A stretch of DNA of 64,000 bases, taken from JBPOHE01 sp052035915. GTDB taxonomy: Bacteria; Pseudomonadota; Gammaproteobacteria; Chromatiales; Chromatiaceae. The notes beneath the pieces were generated by a model. That model ran no database searches. It saw only the letters and a list, made by a program, of their open reading frames with translations, and was not told where the DNA came from. A program made the translations under genes and the position numbers. The DNA lies in the NCBI GenBank assembly GCA_052035915.1, contig JBPOHE010000059.1:21992-85991 (forward strand). Reading direction: 5' to 3'. This document shows, in pieces, positions 17,511-26,672 of the stretch; positions within the stretch are counted from its first letter, which is position 1; each line of letters starts with the position of its first letter.

Positions 17511-19280
17511 TCAGGCGGTATCCTGGGTGACGGCCCTCAGGCGGACCCAGAAAATCGAGCCGGTACCCTGCGCCGGCTCGACGCCGACCGTCCCGCCCAT
17601 GGCCGCTATCAGGGTCTTCACTATGGCCAGTCCCAGTCCGGTCCCCCCCAGCTCCCGCGAGCGCCCCGCATCGACCCGGTAAAAACGATCGAAGATCCGA
17701 TCGCGATGCTCTGTCGGTATGCCCGGCCCGGTATCTTCGATCTCGATCCGTACCTTGGCGTCCTCTTCCCGACCGCGCACCCGGATCAGCCCGCCCGAGG
17801 GGGTAAACTTGATGGCGTTGTCCAGGAGATTGAAAAGGATCTGGTCAAGGGCCTTCTCATCGGCATACATCTGCAACTGGGGCTGAAGATCCAATTCGAT
17901 GCCGATGTGTTTGCTGTGGGCCGCATCACCCAGGGACTCCAGGGTGCGGTCGATGGCCGAGGTCAAGTCGATGGGGATGAGATTGATCGGTACCTGCCGG
18001 GCGTCGAGGCGGGAGAGATCGAGCAGATCGGCGACCAGCCTCGCCAGACGCTCCGCATTGCGGTGTAGGGCTTCCACCAGGCGGAGGGCGATGCGGGGAT
18101 TTTCCAAGGCCCCGTCGATGAGGGTCTCCGCGTTGGCCCGAATGACGCTGACCGGGGTACGGAGTTCATGGGAGGCGTTGGCGACAAAATCCCGCAGAAA
18201 TTTCTCCATCCGCCGCATCTCGGTGATGTCGTACAGCACCACCACATTGCCGCCGCCGACCCGTTGCGGGGCGGCTCTGGCCAGAATGTGGCGGCTCCGA
18301 TCCGAGGTGTTCAGCTCGAATTCGATCGAGACGACCTCGCCGGCATGGCTGGAGGTGATGACCTGGGAGAGTTCCGGGAGGCCGATCACCGCCGCCAGAG
18401 GGAGATTGAAGGGGATCTGTCCGAGCCCCAGGAGTTGCAGCGCGGCCCGGTTCACCAATACGACTTCCTGGCGCTCGTTGAGGGCGAACAGGGCCTCGCT
18501 CATGCAATCCAGGATGGCGGCAGACAGATTGCGTTCCTCCGCCAGGTCGAACATCTGTTGTTCCAAGGCCTGGGTGAGTTGGTGGAAGGAACCCAGGATG
18601 TGTTCCAGCTCGTCTTTGCTACCGGACGCGGCGCTATTGCCGTGACGATGGGAGAGCGTCCGCAACTGCTGGAGGAGTGTTCTCAAGGGGCGGGTAAAGA
18701 GATGAGAGGCGAAGCCACTCATGGACACCGCCAGGGCCATGGCGATGATGCCGGCGGCGAGCAGATTGAGGCGCAATTCGCGCACGGCCTGATCCACCTC
18801 GGCCAGTGGGGTGGCGGCTCGGACTACACCAGTGGTCGGTGAACCGACCGGCAGGGCGATATAAAGAAGGTCCGAATCTATGGTGGCGCTGTGGCGCTTG
18901 TCCTTGCCTAACCCCTGGGTCAAGGCGTTGCGCACCTCGGGTCGATGGCCGTGATTCTCCACGCTGGAAAGGTGATCCAGGGAGACCTCGGAATCGCCAA
19001 GAACCCGGCCATCCTGGTCGATGATGGTGATCCGGCTGGCGGTGTCGGCGGCCAAACGGTCGGCCAGGGTTTTGGCGATTTGCGCATCCAGCGGCCAGGC
19101 GGTATGGGAGATCAGGGTTTGGGCGGTCAGGGTGTGCCGCATCAGTTCGGTCTCGATGCGGAACTCGATCCAGTGGCGCAGGCGGTTCTCCAGGTAGAAT
19201 CCGGCGGCCACGGTTACCACTACGATGAGCAGGAGCGAGACCCCGAAAAGTTTTTCCCTGACCCCGATCCTGATGAACAT
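17511..19280 (-). CDS. PhoR-like sensor histidine kinase
   Basis: A 589-residue membrane kinase. Helix one (KLFGVSLLLIVVVTVAAGFY) and helix two (NLLAAGIIAMALAVSMSGF) flank a periplasmic sensor of about 140 residues. A HAMP-like region and a PAS domain follow (AAILDCMSEALFALNERQEV). The HisKA box is NASHELRTPVSVIRANAETL with the phospho-acceptor His; the ATPase has NLLDNAIKF (N box), DTGPGIP (G1) and GGTGLGLAIVK (G2). The layout is that of PhoR or related phosphate or envelope sensors. No response regulator is adjacent: upstream is an FAD oxidase, downstream a repeat. Confidence 0.88.
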   Translation of the reverse strand: MFIRIGVREKLFGVSLLLIVVVTVAAGFYLENRLRHWIEFRIETELMRHTLTAQTLISHTAWPLDAQIAKTLADRLAADTASRITIIDQDGRVLGDSEVSLDHLSSVENHGHRPEVRNALTQGLGKDKRHSATIDSDLLYIALPVGSPTTGVVRAATPLAEVDQAVRELRLNLLAAGIIAMALAVSMSGFASHLFTRPLRTLLQQLRTLSHRHGNSAASGSKDELEHILGSFHQLTQALEQQMFDLAEERNLSAAILDCMSEALFALNERQEVVLVNRAALQLLGLGQIPFNLPLAAVIGLPELSQVITSSHAGEVVSIEFELNTSDRSRHILARAAPQRVGGGNVVVLYDITEMRRMEKFLRDFVANASHELRTPVSVIRANAETLIDGALENPRIALRLVEALHRNAERLARLVADLLDLSRLDARQVPINLIPIDLTSAIDRTLESLGDAAHSKHIGIELDLQPQLQMYADEKALDQILFNLLDNAIKFTPSGGLIRVRGREEDAKVRIEIEDTGPGIPTEHRDRIFDRFYRVDAGRSRELGGTGLGLAIVKTLIAAMGGTVGVEPAQGTGSIFWVRLRAVTQDTA

Positions 19281-19303
19281 GCGGCCCCCGGTTTTCCCCC
19301 TGG

Positions 19304-20713
19304 TCAGGCCAGACCAGGTAAGGCCTTGCCTGGATTGAGGATATTGTTGGGATCGAACTGGCGTTTGACGGCCTGCATCAACCTCAGAGCCACCGGGTCG
19401 ATCTCACGGGAAACGAAGTCCCGTTTTTCCAATCCCACCCCGTGTTCTCCCGACAAGGTGCCGTTCAAGGCCAACACCAGATCGAATACCCGGCTGAGAC
19501 AGGGACCGGCCTGTCTCGCCTGGGTCGGATTTTCAGGGTCGAGCAAGAGGTTGACATGGATATTGCCGTTGCCGGCATGGCCGAAGTTGACAATGGGGAT
19601 CCCCATCTCCCGGGATAGATCTTCCAGCCCTTGAATCAGCTCCGGGATGCGCGAGACCGGGACCACTACATCCTCATTGATCTTCTTCGGGGCCAGGGTA
19701 CGCAGGGCCGGAGACAGGGCCTTGCGGGTCGCCCAGAGACGGTCCATTTCCTGAGCGGTGGCGGCGGTGCGGATCTCCAGCACACCCGCTACGGCGGCCG
19801 CGGCGCTCACCGCGGCGGCCATCTCGTCGATACAGCCGGCGGCGCCGTCCACTTCGATCATCAGCAGGGCGCCGATATGTTCAGGCACATCGATATGGGA
19901 AAAGGGCCGCACCATGGCGATGGAGGCCCCGTCCATGAACTCCAGAGCGCAGGGCGTGGCGGGTTGGGCCATGATCGCCGCTACCGCCGCGGCGGCGGCG
20001 TGGATATCCCGGTAACTCGCCCGCAGGGTACGCTTGGCGGTAGCCAAGGGGGTGAGTCTGAGTCGGGCCTGGGTGATGATGGCCAGGGTGCCTTCACTGC
20101 CGATCAGGAGCCGGGTGAGATCGTAGCCGACCACCCCCTTGGTGGTGTAGACGCCGGTACGGAGATGTTCTCCCTGTCCGGTGACGGCCTCGAGACCAAG
20201 GGTGTTCTCCCTGGGGGTGCCGTATTTGACCGCCCGCGGACCGGCGGAGTTGTAGGCCAGATTGCCGCCGATGGTGCAGACCGCGGCACTGGTGGGGTCC
20301 GGCGGCCAGAAGAAGCCGTGGGGACGCAGGGCGTCCTGGAGTTCCTGATTGGTGAGTCCGGGCTCGACGCAGGCGACCCGGTTGGCGGGGTCGATCGCCA
20401 GCAGGCGGTTCATGCGTTCCAGGGAAAGGATGAGACCGCCTCGATCTGGAACCGTGGCCCCGGTGGTACCTGTTCCCCGACCGCGGGGGATCAGGGGTAT
20501 GGCCTCGGTATTACAGAGTCTGACGATGGCCTGGATCTGCTCCAAATGATCGGGAAAGACGACGGCCTGGGGTAGGGCCTGGCGTCGGCTGTTGTCGTAA
20601 CCATAGGCCCAACAGTCTTCCGGCGCCGTCATCAGTCGCTCGGGGCCGAGGATATCGCACAGCCGGGCGACTATCCCCTCCCCGAGGGGGGGATTAATTG
20701 GCTTGGTACTCAA
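19304..20713 (-). CDS. GlcD-like FAD-linked oxidase (2-hydroxy acid oxidase)
   Basis: A 469-residue flavoprotein of the FAD-PCMH/VAO type. The FAD-binding half has VVFPDHLEQIQAIVRLCN, PRGRGTGTTGATVP and GGNLAYNSAGPRAVKYGTPR; the C-terminal half has the substrate-site NFGHAGNGNIHVN and GTLSGEHGVGLEKRDF. The family includes glycolate oxidase subunit GlcD and D-lactate dehydrogenases, and electrons usually pass to quinone or a partner protein. No glcE or glcF gene is present, so the substrate is open. The start TTG 20713 lies 20 bases inside the end of the BON lipoprotein gene. Confidence 0.85.
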   Translation of the reverse strand: MSTKPINPPLGEGIVARLCDILGPERLMTAPEDCWAYGYDNSRRQALPQAVVFPDHLEQIQAIVRLCNTEAIPLIPRGRGTGTTGATVPDRGGLILSLERMNRLLAIDPANRVACVEPGLTNQELQDALRPHGFFWPPDPTSAAVCTIGGNLAYNSAGPRAVKYGTPRENTLGLEAVTGQGEHLRTGVYTTKGVVGYDLTRLLIGSEGTLAIITQARLRLTPLATAKRTLRASYRDIHAAAAAVAAIMAQPATPCALEFMDGASIAMVRPFSHIDVPEHIGALLMIEVDGAAGCIDEMAAAVSAAAAVAGVLEIRTAATAQEMDRLWATRKALSPALRTLAPKKINEDVVVPVSRIPELIQGLEDLSREMGIPIVNFGHAGNGNIHVNLLLDPENPTQARQAGPCLSRVFDLVLALNGTLSGEHGVGLEKRDFVSREIDPVALRLMQAVKRQFDPNNILNPGKALPGLA

Positions 20714-21308
20714 AGGCCCTCACCACCTTGCGCACCCCGGACAGGGAGCGTACCTGCTGCACCACGGCCTCGGCCTCTTCCTGATGCAGCAGGCCCATGA
20801 GGTAGACCATGCCGTTACTGGTGACCACCTTGACCATTTCGGGATCGAAACCCCGCACCTTGACCCCAAAGAGAGCGGTCTTAACCTTGGCGGTGATGTA
20901 GGTGTCTTCGGAAATGCGGGAGAAGGATGGATTGGGGGCGATTTCGATCTCATTCATGACCCGCCGCACCCCCGTGATCCGCTCCACCATCTCGCCGTAT
21001 TGCTGCTTGATCTCCTGAGAATCCGCTGTGCCGGTCAGGAGCATGGTGTAGTTATAACTGGTGGCGCTGATATTGCTCCGGCTGCGGATGGGATTGTTTT
21101 CCATCAGCAGATCCAGGGCCTTGAGTTCCAGGCTTTGGTCGTCGAGTATGGCACCGGCGCTACGGCGGTCATGGGCCACGGCCGCCCCGGTGGCGATGCC
21201 GCCCACCACGAGAGGGGCGCACCCCTGCAACAGCGCCCCGGTCACGACGAGGGCGATCAGGAGGCTGGCGAGCCGGGCAATAGGATGGATGCGCTCCTTT
21301 GGGGTCAT
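20694..21308 (-). CDS. BON-domain outer-membrane lipoprotein (DolP/YraP-like)
   Basis: A 204-residue lipoprotein. The signal ends in VTGALLQGCAP, with a lipobox Cys at about residue 30. Two BON domains follow: NYTMLLTGTADSQEIKQQYG..VRRVMNEI at about 85-120 and ISEDTYITAKVKTAL..VYLMGLLHQEEAEAVVQQVR at about 130-200. YraP/DolP maintains outer-membrane integrity. ATG 21308 has GGAGGAGAG upstream. It is last in the lpoA-yraN-diaA-BON order known from enterobacteria as yraM-yraN-diaA-yraP, which supports orthology. Confidence 0.85.
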   Translation of the reverse strand: MTPKERIHPIARLASLLIALVVTGALLQGCAPLVVGGIATGAAVAHDRRSAGAILDDQSLELKALDLLMENNPIRSRSNISATSYNYTMLLTGTADSQEIKQQYGEMVERITGVRRVMNEIEIAPNPSFSRISEDTYITAKVKTALFGVKVRGFDPEMVKVVTSNGMVYLMGLLHQEEAEAVVQQVRSLSGVRKVVRAFEYQAN

Positions 21309-21324
21309 TGTTATCTCTCCTCCG

Positions 21325-21912
21325 TCAAGTTCCCAAGAGTTGTTGATCGATGAGATCGCATAGGCAATGGATGCAGAGCAGATGGACCTCCTGCACCCGG
21401 GCGGTGGAATCACTGGGCACGCGCAACTCGATGTCGCTTTCCCGCAGCAGTATCGCCATATCGCCGCCATCCCGACCGGTCAGGGCGACGACGAACATCT
21501 CCCGTTCATGGGCGGCCCGGATGGCCCTGAGCAGATTGGGTGAACGACCGCTGGTGCTGATGGCGAGCAGTATGTCGCCGGGTTGTCCCAGTGCCCCGAT
21601 CTGTTTGGCGAAGATCTCGGCGAACTGGTAATCGTTGGCGATGGCCGTCAGGGTGGAGCTGTCGGTGGTCAGGGCCAGCGCCGGTAATCCCGGTCGTTCC
21701 CGTTCAAAACGGTTCAGCATTTCAGCGGAAAAATGCTGGGCATCCGCGGCCGAGCCACCATTGCCGCAACTCAGGATCTTTCCACCATCCAGCAAGCGGG
21801 CGACGATGAGTTCGCTGGCGGCGGCCAAGGGTTGCCGCAAGTCGGACAGGGCCTGCTGCTTGACCCGCAGGCTGGCTTCAAAGAGTTCGTTGATGCGGTC
21901 GAGGAGATTCAT
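21325..21912 (-). CDS. diaA: SIS-domain protein DiaA (phosphoheptose isomerase-like)
   Basis: A 195-residue SIS-fold protein with the sugar-phosphate loop ILSCGNGGSAADAQHFSAEM and LLAISTSGRSPN. It is often annotated as phosphoheptose isomerase (GmhA), but its position between yraN and a BON lipoprotein is that of DiaA, which binds DnaA and stimulates replication initiation. Sequence alone does not separate the two. It lies 13 bases from yraN and shares an operon with lpoA. Confidence 0.85.
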   Translation of the reverse strand: MNLLDRINELFEASLRVKQQALSDLRQPLAAASELIVARLLDGGKILSCGNGGSAADAQHFSAEMLNRFERERPGLPALALTTDSSTLTAIANDYQFAEIFAKQIGALGQPGDILLAISTSGRSPNLLRAIRAAHEREMFVVALTGRDGGDMAILLRESDIELRVPSDSTARVQEVHLLCIHCLCDLIDQQLLGT

Positions 21913-21925
21913 GTTGATTCGCCGT

Positions 21926-22312
21926 TCAATCGAGCGGACGGAAGGCGTCCCGAATCCAGTCGAGAGTCTGGTAACCCTCGCCGCTGAGGGCGATCACGTC
22001 GAAGCGGCAGGCGGGGTCGCCGCTGTGGGTCGCCAGATAGTGACGGGCGGCAGCCAACAGCCGCGCCTGCTTTTTGGCGGTGATGCTTTCCTGGGGACCG
22101 CCGAAGGCGCCGCCACGGCGATACCGCACCTCGACGAATACCAGCTGTTCCCCGTCCTGCATCACCAGGTCGATTTCTCCCCGCGGACAGCGATAGTTAC
22201 GCTCGATCAGACGCAAGCCGCGACGGCGGAGAAAGGCGCAGGCCATGTCTTCCGCCGTCTGCCCGAGTTCGCTAGGTTTGCTGTCACCTCTACCGAAGTT
22301 CACCAGGCTCAT
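21926..22312 (-). CDS. yraN: UPF0102 YraN nuclease-like protein
   Basis: A 128-residue protein of the YraN family, a restriction-endonuclease-like fold. The core GQTAEDMACAFLRRRGLRLI, then CPRGEIDLVMQDGEQLVFVE with Glu-Asp and Glu residues, forms a PD-(D/E)xK-like site (GEIDL..FVEVRYR). It may take part in recombination or DNA repair; no role is proven. Its ATG overlaps the lpoA stop by four bases (ATGA), so the two are coupled. Confidence 0.9.
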   Translation of the reverse strand: MSLVNFGRGDSKPSELGQTAEDMACAFLRRRGLRLIERNYRCPRGEIDLVMQDGEQLVFVEVRYRRGGAFGGPQESITAKKQARLLAAARHYLATHSGDPACRFDVIALSGEGYQTLDWIRDAFRPLD

Positions 22313-24273
22313 GGATTCGGGCTCGGTGTCTCCGGGACGGGAGCGGGGCTTCCGCTCGGTGGGACGGTGGGAGGTATCGGGTTTGGTGGGGCCTCATGAC
22401 GCGGGACCAGGGAGATCTGCTCCAGCCTTCCCTCTTTATAGGCCAGGCCGCCGCTTATCTGGGCCCAGCTCAAGCGGCGACGGATCTGGTTGGTATCCGG
22501 GTCGAGCCGCAATTCACCCCCGGCTCCCTGGTGACTTTCCTGCGGCTGGCGTTGCAGCCTGGGAATCTGGGCCCAGAGCTGATAGCCGTCCAGACCCATG
22601 GCATAGAGACGGGTATAGGCGGGGCTAAAGCCGGGGAGGGCCGCTTTCACCTGTTTCAGGCTCGGTCTGACCTGGGTGTCTTCACCGAACAACCAGGGAA
22701 TTTCGGTGAACTGGAGACCATTGAGATCCCGGTTGGCTTCCGGACTTTGTTCCAGATCATAGGCATGGGAGGTGGTGAAGAGGGGCAGGCCATCCCCATG
22801 GAGGGCCTGCAAGAGCGGTCGGATGACCCGGGCCTTGCCGCTACGCGCCACGAGAAAGAGGCAATCGGCGTCCTGGCGGATCTGGGGTTCGTCTGCCAGG
22901 GGAGCAGCCTGGTTCGCGGCGGACGGGGGGGCCTTCTCGGGCAGTTTCAGCAAGGCCCGCAGGGAGCGGGAGACATCCTTGGCCTGGGGATCGTAACTCT
23001 GCTGGGCTGGGACGAGGCCGCCCTGAATCTCCCAGGTCTCGCGGAAACGGCCCGCCAGACGCTCGCCCCATTCACCGGCCGGATAAAAGATCAGGGCACG
23101 CTGGTATCCCTGGTTCCTGGCCTGTTGGGCCACCTGTATGGCCTCGTCCTCCGGGGTCAGGGCGAATTGATAGAAATTCCGCGGGGCACTGGCGCCGGCC
23201 GGTAATTGATTGAAGGCCAGCACCGGAATCTTGAGTCCGCCGGACCTGGCCAGCATCTCGACCTCATCCTTTTCCAGCGGTCCGAATACCACATCGGCCC
23301 CTTCGGTCAGGGCCTGCTCATAGATGCCCCGGACAGCGGCTGGTTCCTGGGTGTCATGGAACCGCAAACGCGGTCGTTTGTTGGCCGGCTGTTCGAAGTA
23401 GGCGGCGAGCAGCCCGTCACGGATGGCTTCGGTCGCCCCCAGCAGCCGGGGATTGGCCGGGAGCAGGACGGCGATCTGTCGGGGGTGAAAGGCGCGTTCC
23501 GGTAGGCGGGCCAGGTAGGCGATCTCGATCTCGGGCAGGGCCGGGTGCTGGGGAAACTGCTCGCGCCAAACGGCGACCAGGGAGGCCGCCTCGTTGGGCA
23601 TCAGGTCCGGGTCGCGCAGCAGGCGCGCTAGCTCCAGCCAGCCACGCAACAGAGGAGGCGTGCCGGGTTGGAGGATCTCCAGGATATCCGGAGAGACATG
23701 ACTGAGATCCTGCAAGATGCTGAGTTGATTACTCAATCGCTCCGGCTCGGAGGTCAGTAGCGGGTCGATGCGGATGCATTCCTCGGCGCTGTCGACCCAG
23801 CGCTCGTGTCCGCGCCAGATCTCCGCCCGCAACTCATGATAGCGCCGCCGGAGTGCCGGCGCGGTGGTGGGTGAAGGCGGGACAGCCAGGAGCCCGAGCG
23901 CTTCATCCAGGTGGTGCTCCCCCAGGGCGATGGTGGCCGCCAAGAGGCGCCGGCGCTCGTCAGCCTCGCCCACTTCCGGAGTGGAGGCGATTCTTGCCAG
24001 CCCGGCCCTGGCTTCAGGGAAACGTCCGGCGGCAATCCAGGCTTCGACCGCCTGCCACTGCAATTCCTGGCGCTGGGGGGCCGGGGCGGCACGAGCGGCT
24101 TGCTCGAGCAAGGCAGCGGCGGCGGCCTGATCGCCGCTGGCGCGCAGGGACTCGGCTTGACTCAGTAGCTGAGGATCGAAGCGGATTTCAGGCTCCTTGC
24201 TGATCTTCGGGCTACAGGCCTGAAGCACCAACAGGCTCAAGATTAGGCTCGCGAGAATCCGAGTGGCTTGCAT
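22309..24273 (-). CDS. lpoA: Penicillin-binding protein activator LpoA-like lipoprotein
   Basis: A 654-residue lipoprotein. The signal ends ILSLLVLQACSP with a lipobox Cys. The N-terminal part is helical and TPR-like (Ala/Glu/Arg-rich, about 30-230); the C-terminal part is a periplasmic-binding-protein fold (IAVLLPANPRLLGATEAIRD, GADVVFGPLEKDEVEML). LpoA activates PBP1A for peptidoglycan synthesis. ATG 24273 is chosen because it starts directly before the hydrophobic signal; the open frame upstream is basic and unlikely. It is the first gene of the leftward yra operon, divergent from rsmI. Confidence 0.88.
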   Translation of the reverse strand: MQATRILASLILSLLVLQACSPKISKEPEIRFDPQLLSQAESLRASGDQAAAAALLEQAARAAPAPQRQELQWQAVEAWIAAGRFPEARAGLARIASTPEVGEADERRRLLAATIALGEHHLDEALGLLAVPPSPTTAPALRRRYHELRAEIWRGHERWVDSAEECIRIDPLLTSEPERLSNQLSILQDLSHVSPDILEILQPGTPPLLRGWLELARLLRDPDLMPNEAASLVAVWREQFPQHPALPEIEIAYLARLPERAFHPRQIAVLLPANPRLLGATEAIRDGLLAAYFEQPANKRPRLRFHDTQEPAAVRGIYEQALTEGADVVFGPLEKDEVEMLARSGGLKIPVLAFNQLPAGASAPRNFYQFALTPEDEAIQVAQQARNQGYQRALIFYPAGEWGERLAGRFRETWEIQGGLVPAQQSYDPQAKDVSRSLRALLKLPEKAPPSAANQAAPLADEPQIRQDADCLFLVARSGKARVIRPLLQALHGDGLPLFTTSHAYDLEQSPEANRDLNGLQFTEIPWLFGEDTQVRPSLKQVKAALPGFSPAYTRLYAMGLDGYQLWAQIPRLQRQPQESHQGAGGELRLDPDTNQIRRRLSWAQISGGLAYKEGRLEQISLVPRHEAPPNPIPPTVPPSGSPAPVPETPSPNP

Positions 24274-24362
24274 AGGGATGACTGGATGGGCAGGATGATG
24301 CGGGTGGCGCCGGTTTCGGTGATGTTTTCTTGGCCCGCTCAGTATGTTTCGCGAGGTATGGA

Positions 24363-25223
24363 GTGTCAATCGAACCGGCTGTGCTCTATGTGGTGGCGAC
24401 TCCGATCGGCAACCTGGAGGACATCTCCGAGCGCGCCCGGCGGGTGTTGCGGGAAGTGGACCTGATCGCCGCGGAGGATACGCGCCATAGCCGTGGCTTG
24501 CTGGCCCATCTGGGAGTAAGCCGTCCCATGCTGTCGCTGCATGAGCACAATGAGCGTGGACAGGTGGAACTCCTGTTGGCGGCGCTCGCGGAGGGACGGA
24601 GTATCGCCCTGGTGGCGGATGCCGGTACCCCTCTCATCAGTGATCCGGGCTATGTTCTGGTGCGGGAGGTTCGCCGGCGGGGCTATCGGGTCGTGCCGAT
24701 CCCTGGTCCCAGCGCCCTCATCAGTGCCCTTTCGGTGGCTGGCTTACCGACCTCGGCCTTCGTGTTCGAGGGCTTCCCCCCGCGCGAAGCCGCCAAACGA
24801 CTGGAGTGGCTGCGGCGTTTCGCCCGGGAGCCGCGGACCCTGGTGTTCTATGAAGCCAGTCATCGGATCTTGGACAGCCTGCGGGATCTCGTCATCGTCA
24901 TGGGGGCCGGTCGGGAGGCGAGGCTGGCCCGAGAGCTGACCAAGATCTACGAAACCATCCTGGACGGGACCTTGGAGGAACTGGTGCGGCGGTTGGAGCA
25001 GGATCCCGAGCAACGGCGAGGGGAATTCGTTGTTCTGGTGGCCGGGGCGCCGGTAGAGTCGGGCCAGGATGAAGGGTTGCAGGAAGCCCTACGGATACTG
25101 GCGCTGCTCCGTCGCCAGTTACCGATGAAACAGGCCCTTGGTCTCACCGTCGAGATCACCGGTGTAAAAAGAAACCGGCTGTACCGAGAGGCGCTCGCTG
25201 TCCTCCCGGCGGCTGAGGAATGA
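24363..25223 (+). CDS. rsmI: 16S rRNA (cytidine1402-2'-O)-methyltransferase
   Basis: A 286-residue enzyme of the tetrapyrrole methylase fold that methylates the 2'-O of C1402 in 16S rRNA. The start of the protein, LYVVATPIGNLEDISERARR, and DLIAAEDTRHSRGLL are family signatures, with VADAGTPLISDPG and PGPSALISAL after them. GTG 24363 is chosen, with AGG seven bases upstream. The divergent arrangement with lpoA is conserved in gammaproteobacteria. RnpB is sometimes next in this order; it was not found here. Confidence 0.92.
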   Translation: MSIEPAVLYVVATPIGNLEDISERARRVLREVDLIAAEDTRHSRGLLAHLGVSRPMLSLHEHNERGQVELLLAALAEGRSIALVADAGTPLISDPGYVLVREVRRRGYRVVPIPGPSALISALSVAGLPTSAFVFEGFPPREAAKRLEWLRRFAREPRTLVFYEASHRILDSLRDLVIVMGAGREARLARELTKIYETILDGTLEELVRRLEQDPEQRRGEFVVLVAGAPVESGQDEGLQEALRILALLRRQLPMKQALGLTVEITGVKRNRLYREALAVLPAAEE

Positions 25224-25756
25224 AGGCCGGTGGGAATCCGAGGACTGGTCAGTCGCGTCGCGCTCGACGCTACCGGACAAGGTCACCGGCTCTTTTTGGG
25301 GCGAAACCGGGACGCAGGGACTCCGTCATGGACGGCACGTCGTCTTCGTTCCGCTCCAGCTTCTGGGCTATCGGCGCGTTCGACAGGTTCAGAGTCACAT
25401 GAACTACAGGCACCGCCCCCAGGTCGACAAGGGCTGATGGGACCCGGATAGCGCCGTCCCGGTCAGGTCGTCAAGGCGCTGACCGCAGGACTGATATTCG
25501 TGGCGCGGCGAAGGCCGCAATAACCGGGCTGGATCGCTTGTTTTCCGCCAACCCGCCCCAAGTTTTCCGCCATAGGCCGAATCCGGACAGTAGCTCTTCA
25601 CCAGCCAGCCAGCCAGGCTGGCCAGCCCTTCGGGTTTGAGCCTCGCCAAGGCCCCACCGACGGCGCCGGTTTTACCTTGTATGTGATCTGGAGCGGATCC
25701 GGACTCAAGACCCGGATCCCGAACCGCCCATTTTCAGGAGGACAGAGAGTAAAGCC
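25224..25756 (+). other. 533-base gap without recognisable gene
   Basis: No RNase P RNA signature (GAGGAAAGTCCGGGC) occurs on either strand, although rnpB can follow rsmI. A reverse reading around 25404-25649 contains YQSCGQRLDD, which faintly recalls a transposase zinc motif, but no other family feature supports it. An AGGAGG site at 25736 belongs to the next gene. Confidence 0.35.
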
Positions 25757-25957
25757 ATGTTGAAGCTCAGCGAGCTGATAATCGCCAATCCCCAGTTCGA
25801 ATCCTTTGAAGAACTCATCCCGGTAATCCAGACCATGGCGGCGCGGGGGGAGCGCTTCTTCCGCATGGATGTCAAACCGCCCTACCCGGATACCCCCATG
25901 GATTGGGAAGATCGCCTGGAAGGGGCTTTCAGCGGCTATATCAGGCGGATGTCATGA
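25757..25957 (+). CDS. Small hypothetical protein, first of the Cas6-like operon
   Basis: A 66-residue acidic protein with no recognised domain; it contains FEELIPVIQTMAARGERFFR and PPYPDTPMDWEDRLEG. AGGAGG lies upstream and the stop overlaps the next ATG (ATGA), so it is a real, coupled gene. Its partners are a helical unknown protein and a Cas6/Cmx6-like protein. Confidence 0.6.
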   Translation: MLKLSELIIANPQFESFEELIPVIQTMAARGERFFRMDVKPPYPDTPMDWEDRLEGAFSGYIRRMS

Positions 25958-26670
25958 AAAACACAGAACTAAACCCAGCCGGGTTATTCGATTTTTTCTC
26001 CGAGTCGGCGATGAACCGGATCGGCGCCGAGACGACACTCGAATCCCATCTTGTCGCACTGGAGGAACGTTTGCAGGAAATCGGCCCTCGCGGTTCTCCC
26101 CAGGACACCGCTGAGCTGCAATTGCAGATCGCCCGCACCCTGGTGGGCCTCGGGAGGGGGGAGGCGGCCTGGCCGATCGGTCGTACCGCCTTCGATACCT
26201 TTATCAGACACCAAGACTGGGAGGCGGCGGTCGATGTCTGCGACGTCCTCTATCAAACCGAGTTGGACGGTTGTCTGAGCGCCCTGGGTCAAGGAATCTG
26301 GTTGGCGGTCACCTATCCGGTCGACTCCGAGCTCTCCCTCGGCCTGCTCAACCATGTCATTGAAGATACGCCCGAGAACTCCGACGGGGCCGCCATCGCC
26401 GCCACCGTGGCCCTGTTTCTGATCGACCTTCGCAGCGAAGGCCAGGAACGGGACGATCTCCTGTTTTTCGCCACTCAGACCCTTGGCCAGGTCGCCCGTC
26501 GTCACAGCGGCGTCGAGTCCCAGAAAGACTTCGATCTCTGGCTCGATCGGCTGGGACTCAAGGAGCCGGATAAATTTCTCCCCCGCCTGCGCACCCTGAT
26601 CGATGTCCTGGTCCAAGACGACTGGTGGTTCGACCGGGATCTGTTGCAGATCAGACTACCGGTGAACTGA
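25954..26670 (+). CDS. Hypothetical helical protein coupled to Cas6-like gene
   Basis: A 238-residue, mostly helical protein with TPR-like stretches (LQLQIARTLVGLGRGEAAWP, then DWEAAVDVCDVLYQTELDG). No catalytic motif or membrane segment is visible. It overlaps the upstream small gene by four bases and is followed after two bases by the Cas6-like gene, so the three form one transcription unit. It may be a scaffold or subunit for the RAMP protein; this is a guess from linkage. Confidence 0.55.
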   Translation: MKNTELNPAGLFDFFSESAMNRIGAETTLESHLVALEERLQEIGPRGSPQDTAELQLQIARTLVGLGRGEAAWPIGRTAFDTFIRHQDWEAAVDVCDVLYQTELDGCLSALGQGIWLAVTYPVDSELSLGLLNHVIEDTPENSDGAAIAATVALFLIDLRSEGQERDDLLFFATQTLGQVARRHSGVESQKDFDLWLDRLGLKEPDKFLPRLRTLIDVLVQDDWWFDRDLLQIRLPVN

Positions 26671-26672
26671 AG

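Noticed and set aside
21325..21912. Heptose pathway role (gmhA) for the SIS protein
   Set aside because: Not excluded, but the conserved yra gene order favours DiaA.
25404..25649. IS66-like transposase fragment on the minus strand (YQSCGQRLDD)
   Set aside because: Only one short motif fits; the rest has no IS66 features and the pairing Cys are absent.
25224..25756. RNase P RNA gene after rsmI
   Set aside because: The conserved GAGGAAAGTCCGGGC core and its partner are missing on both strands.
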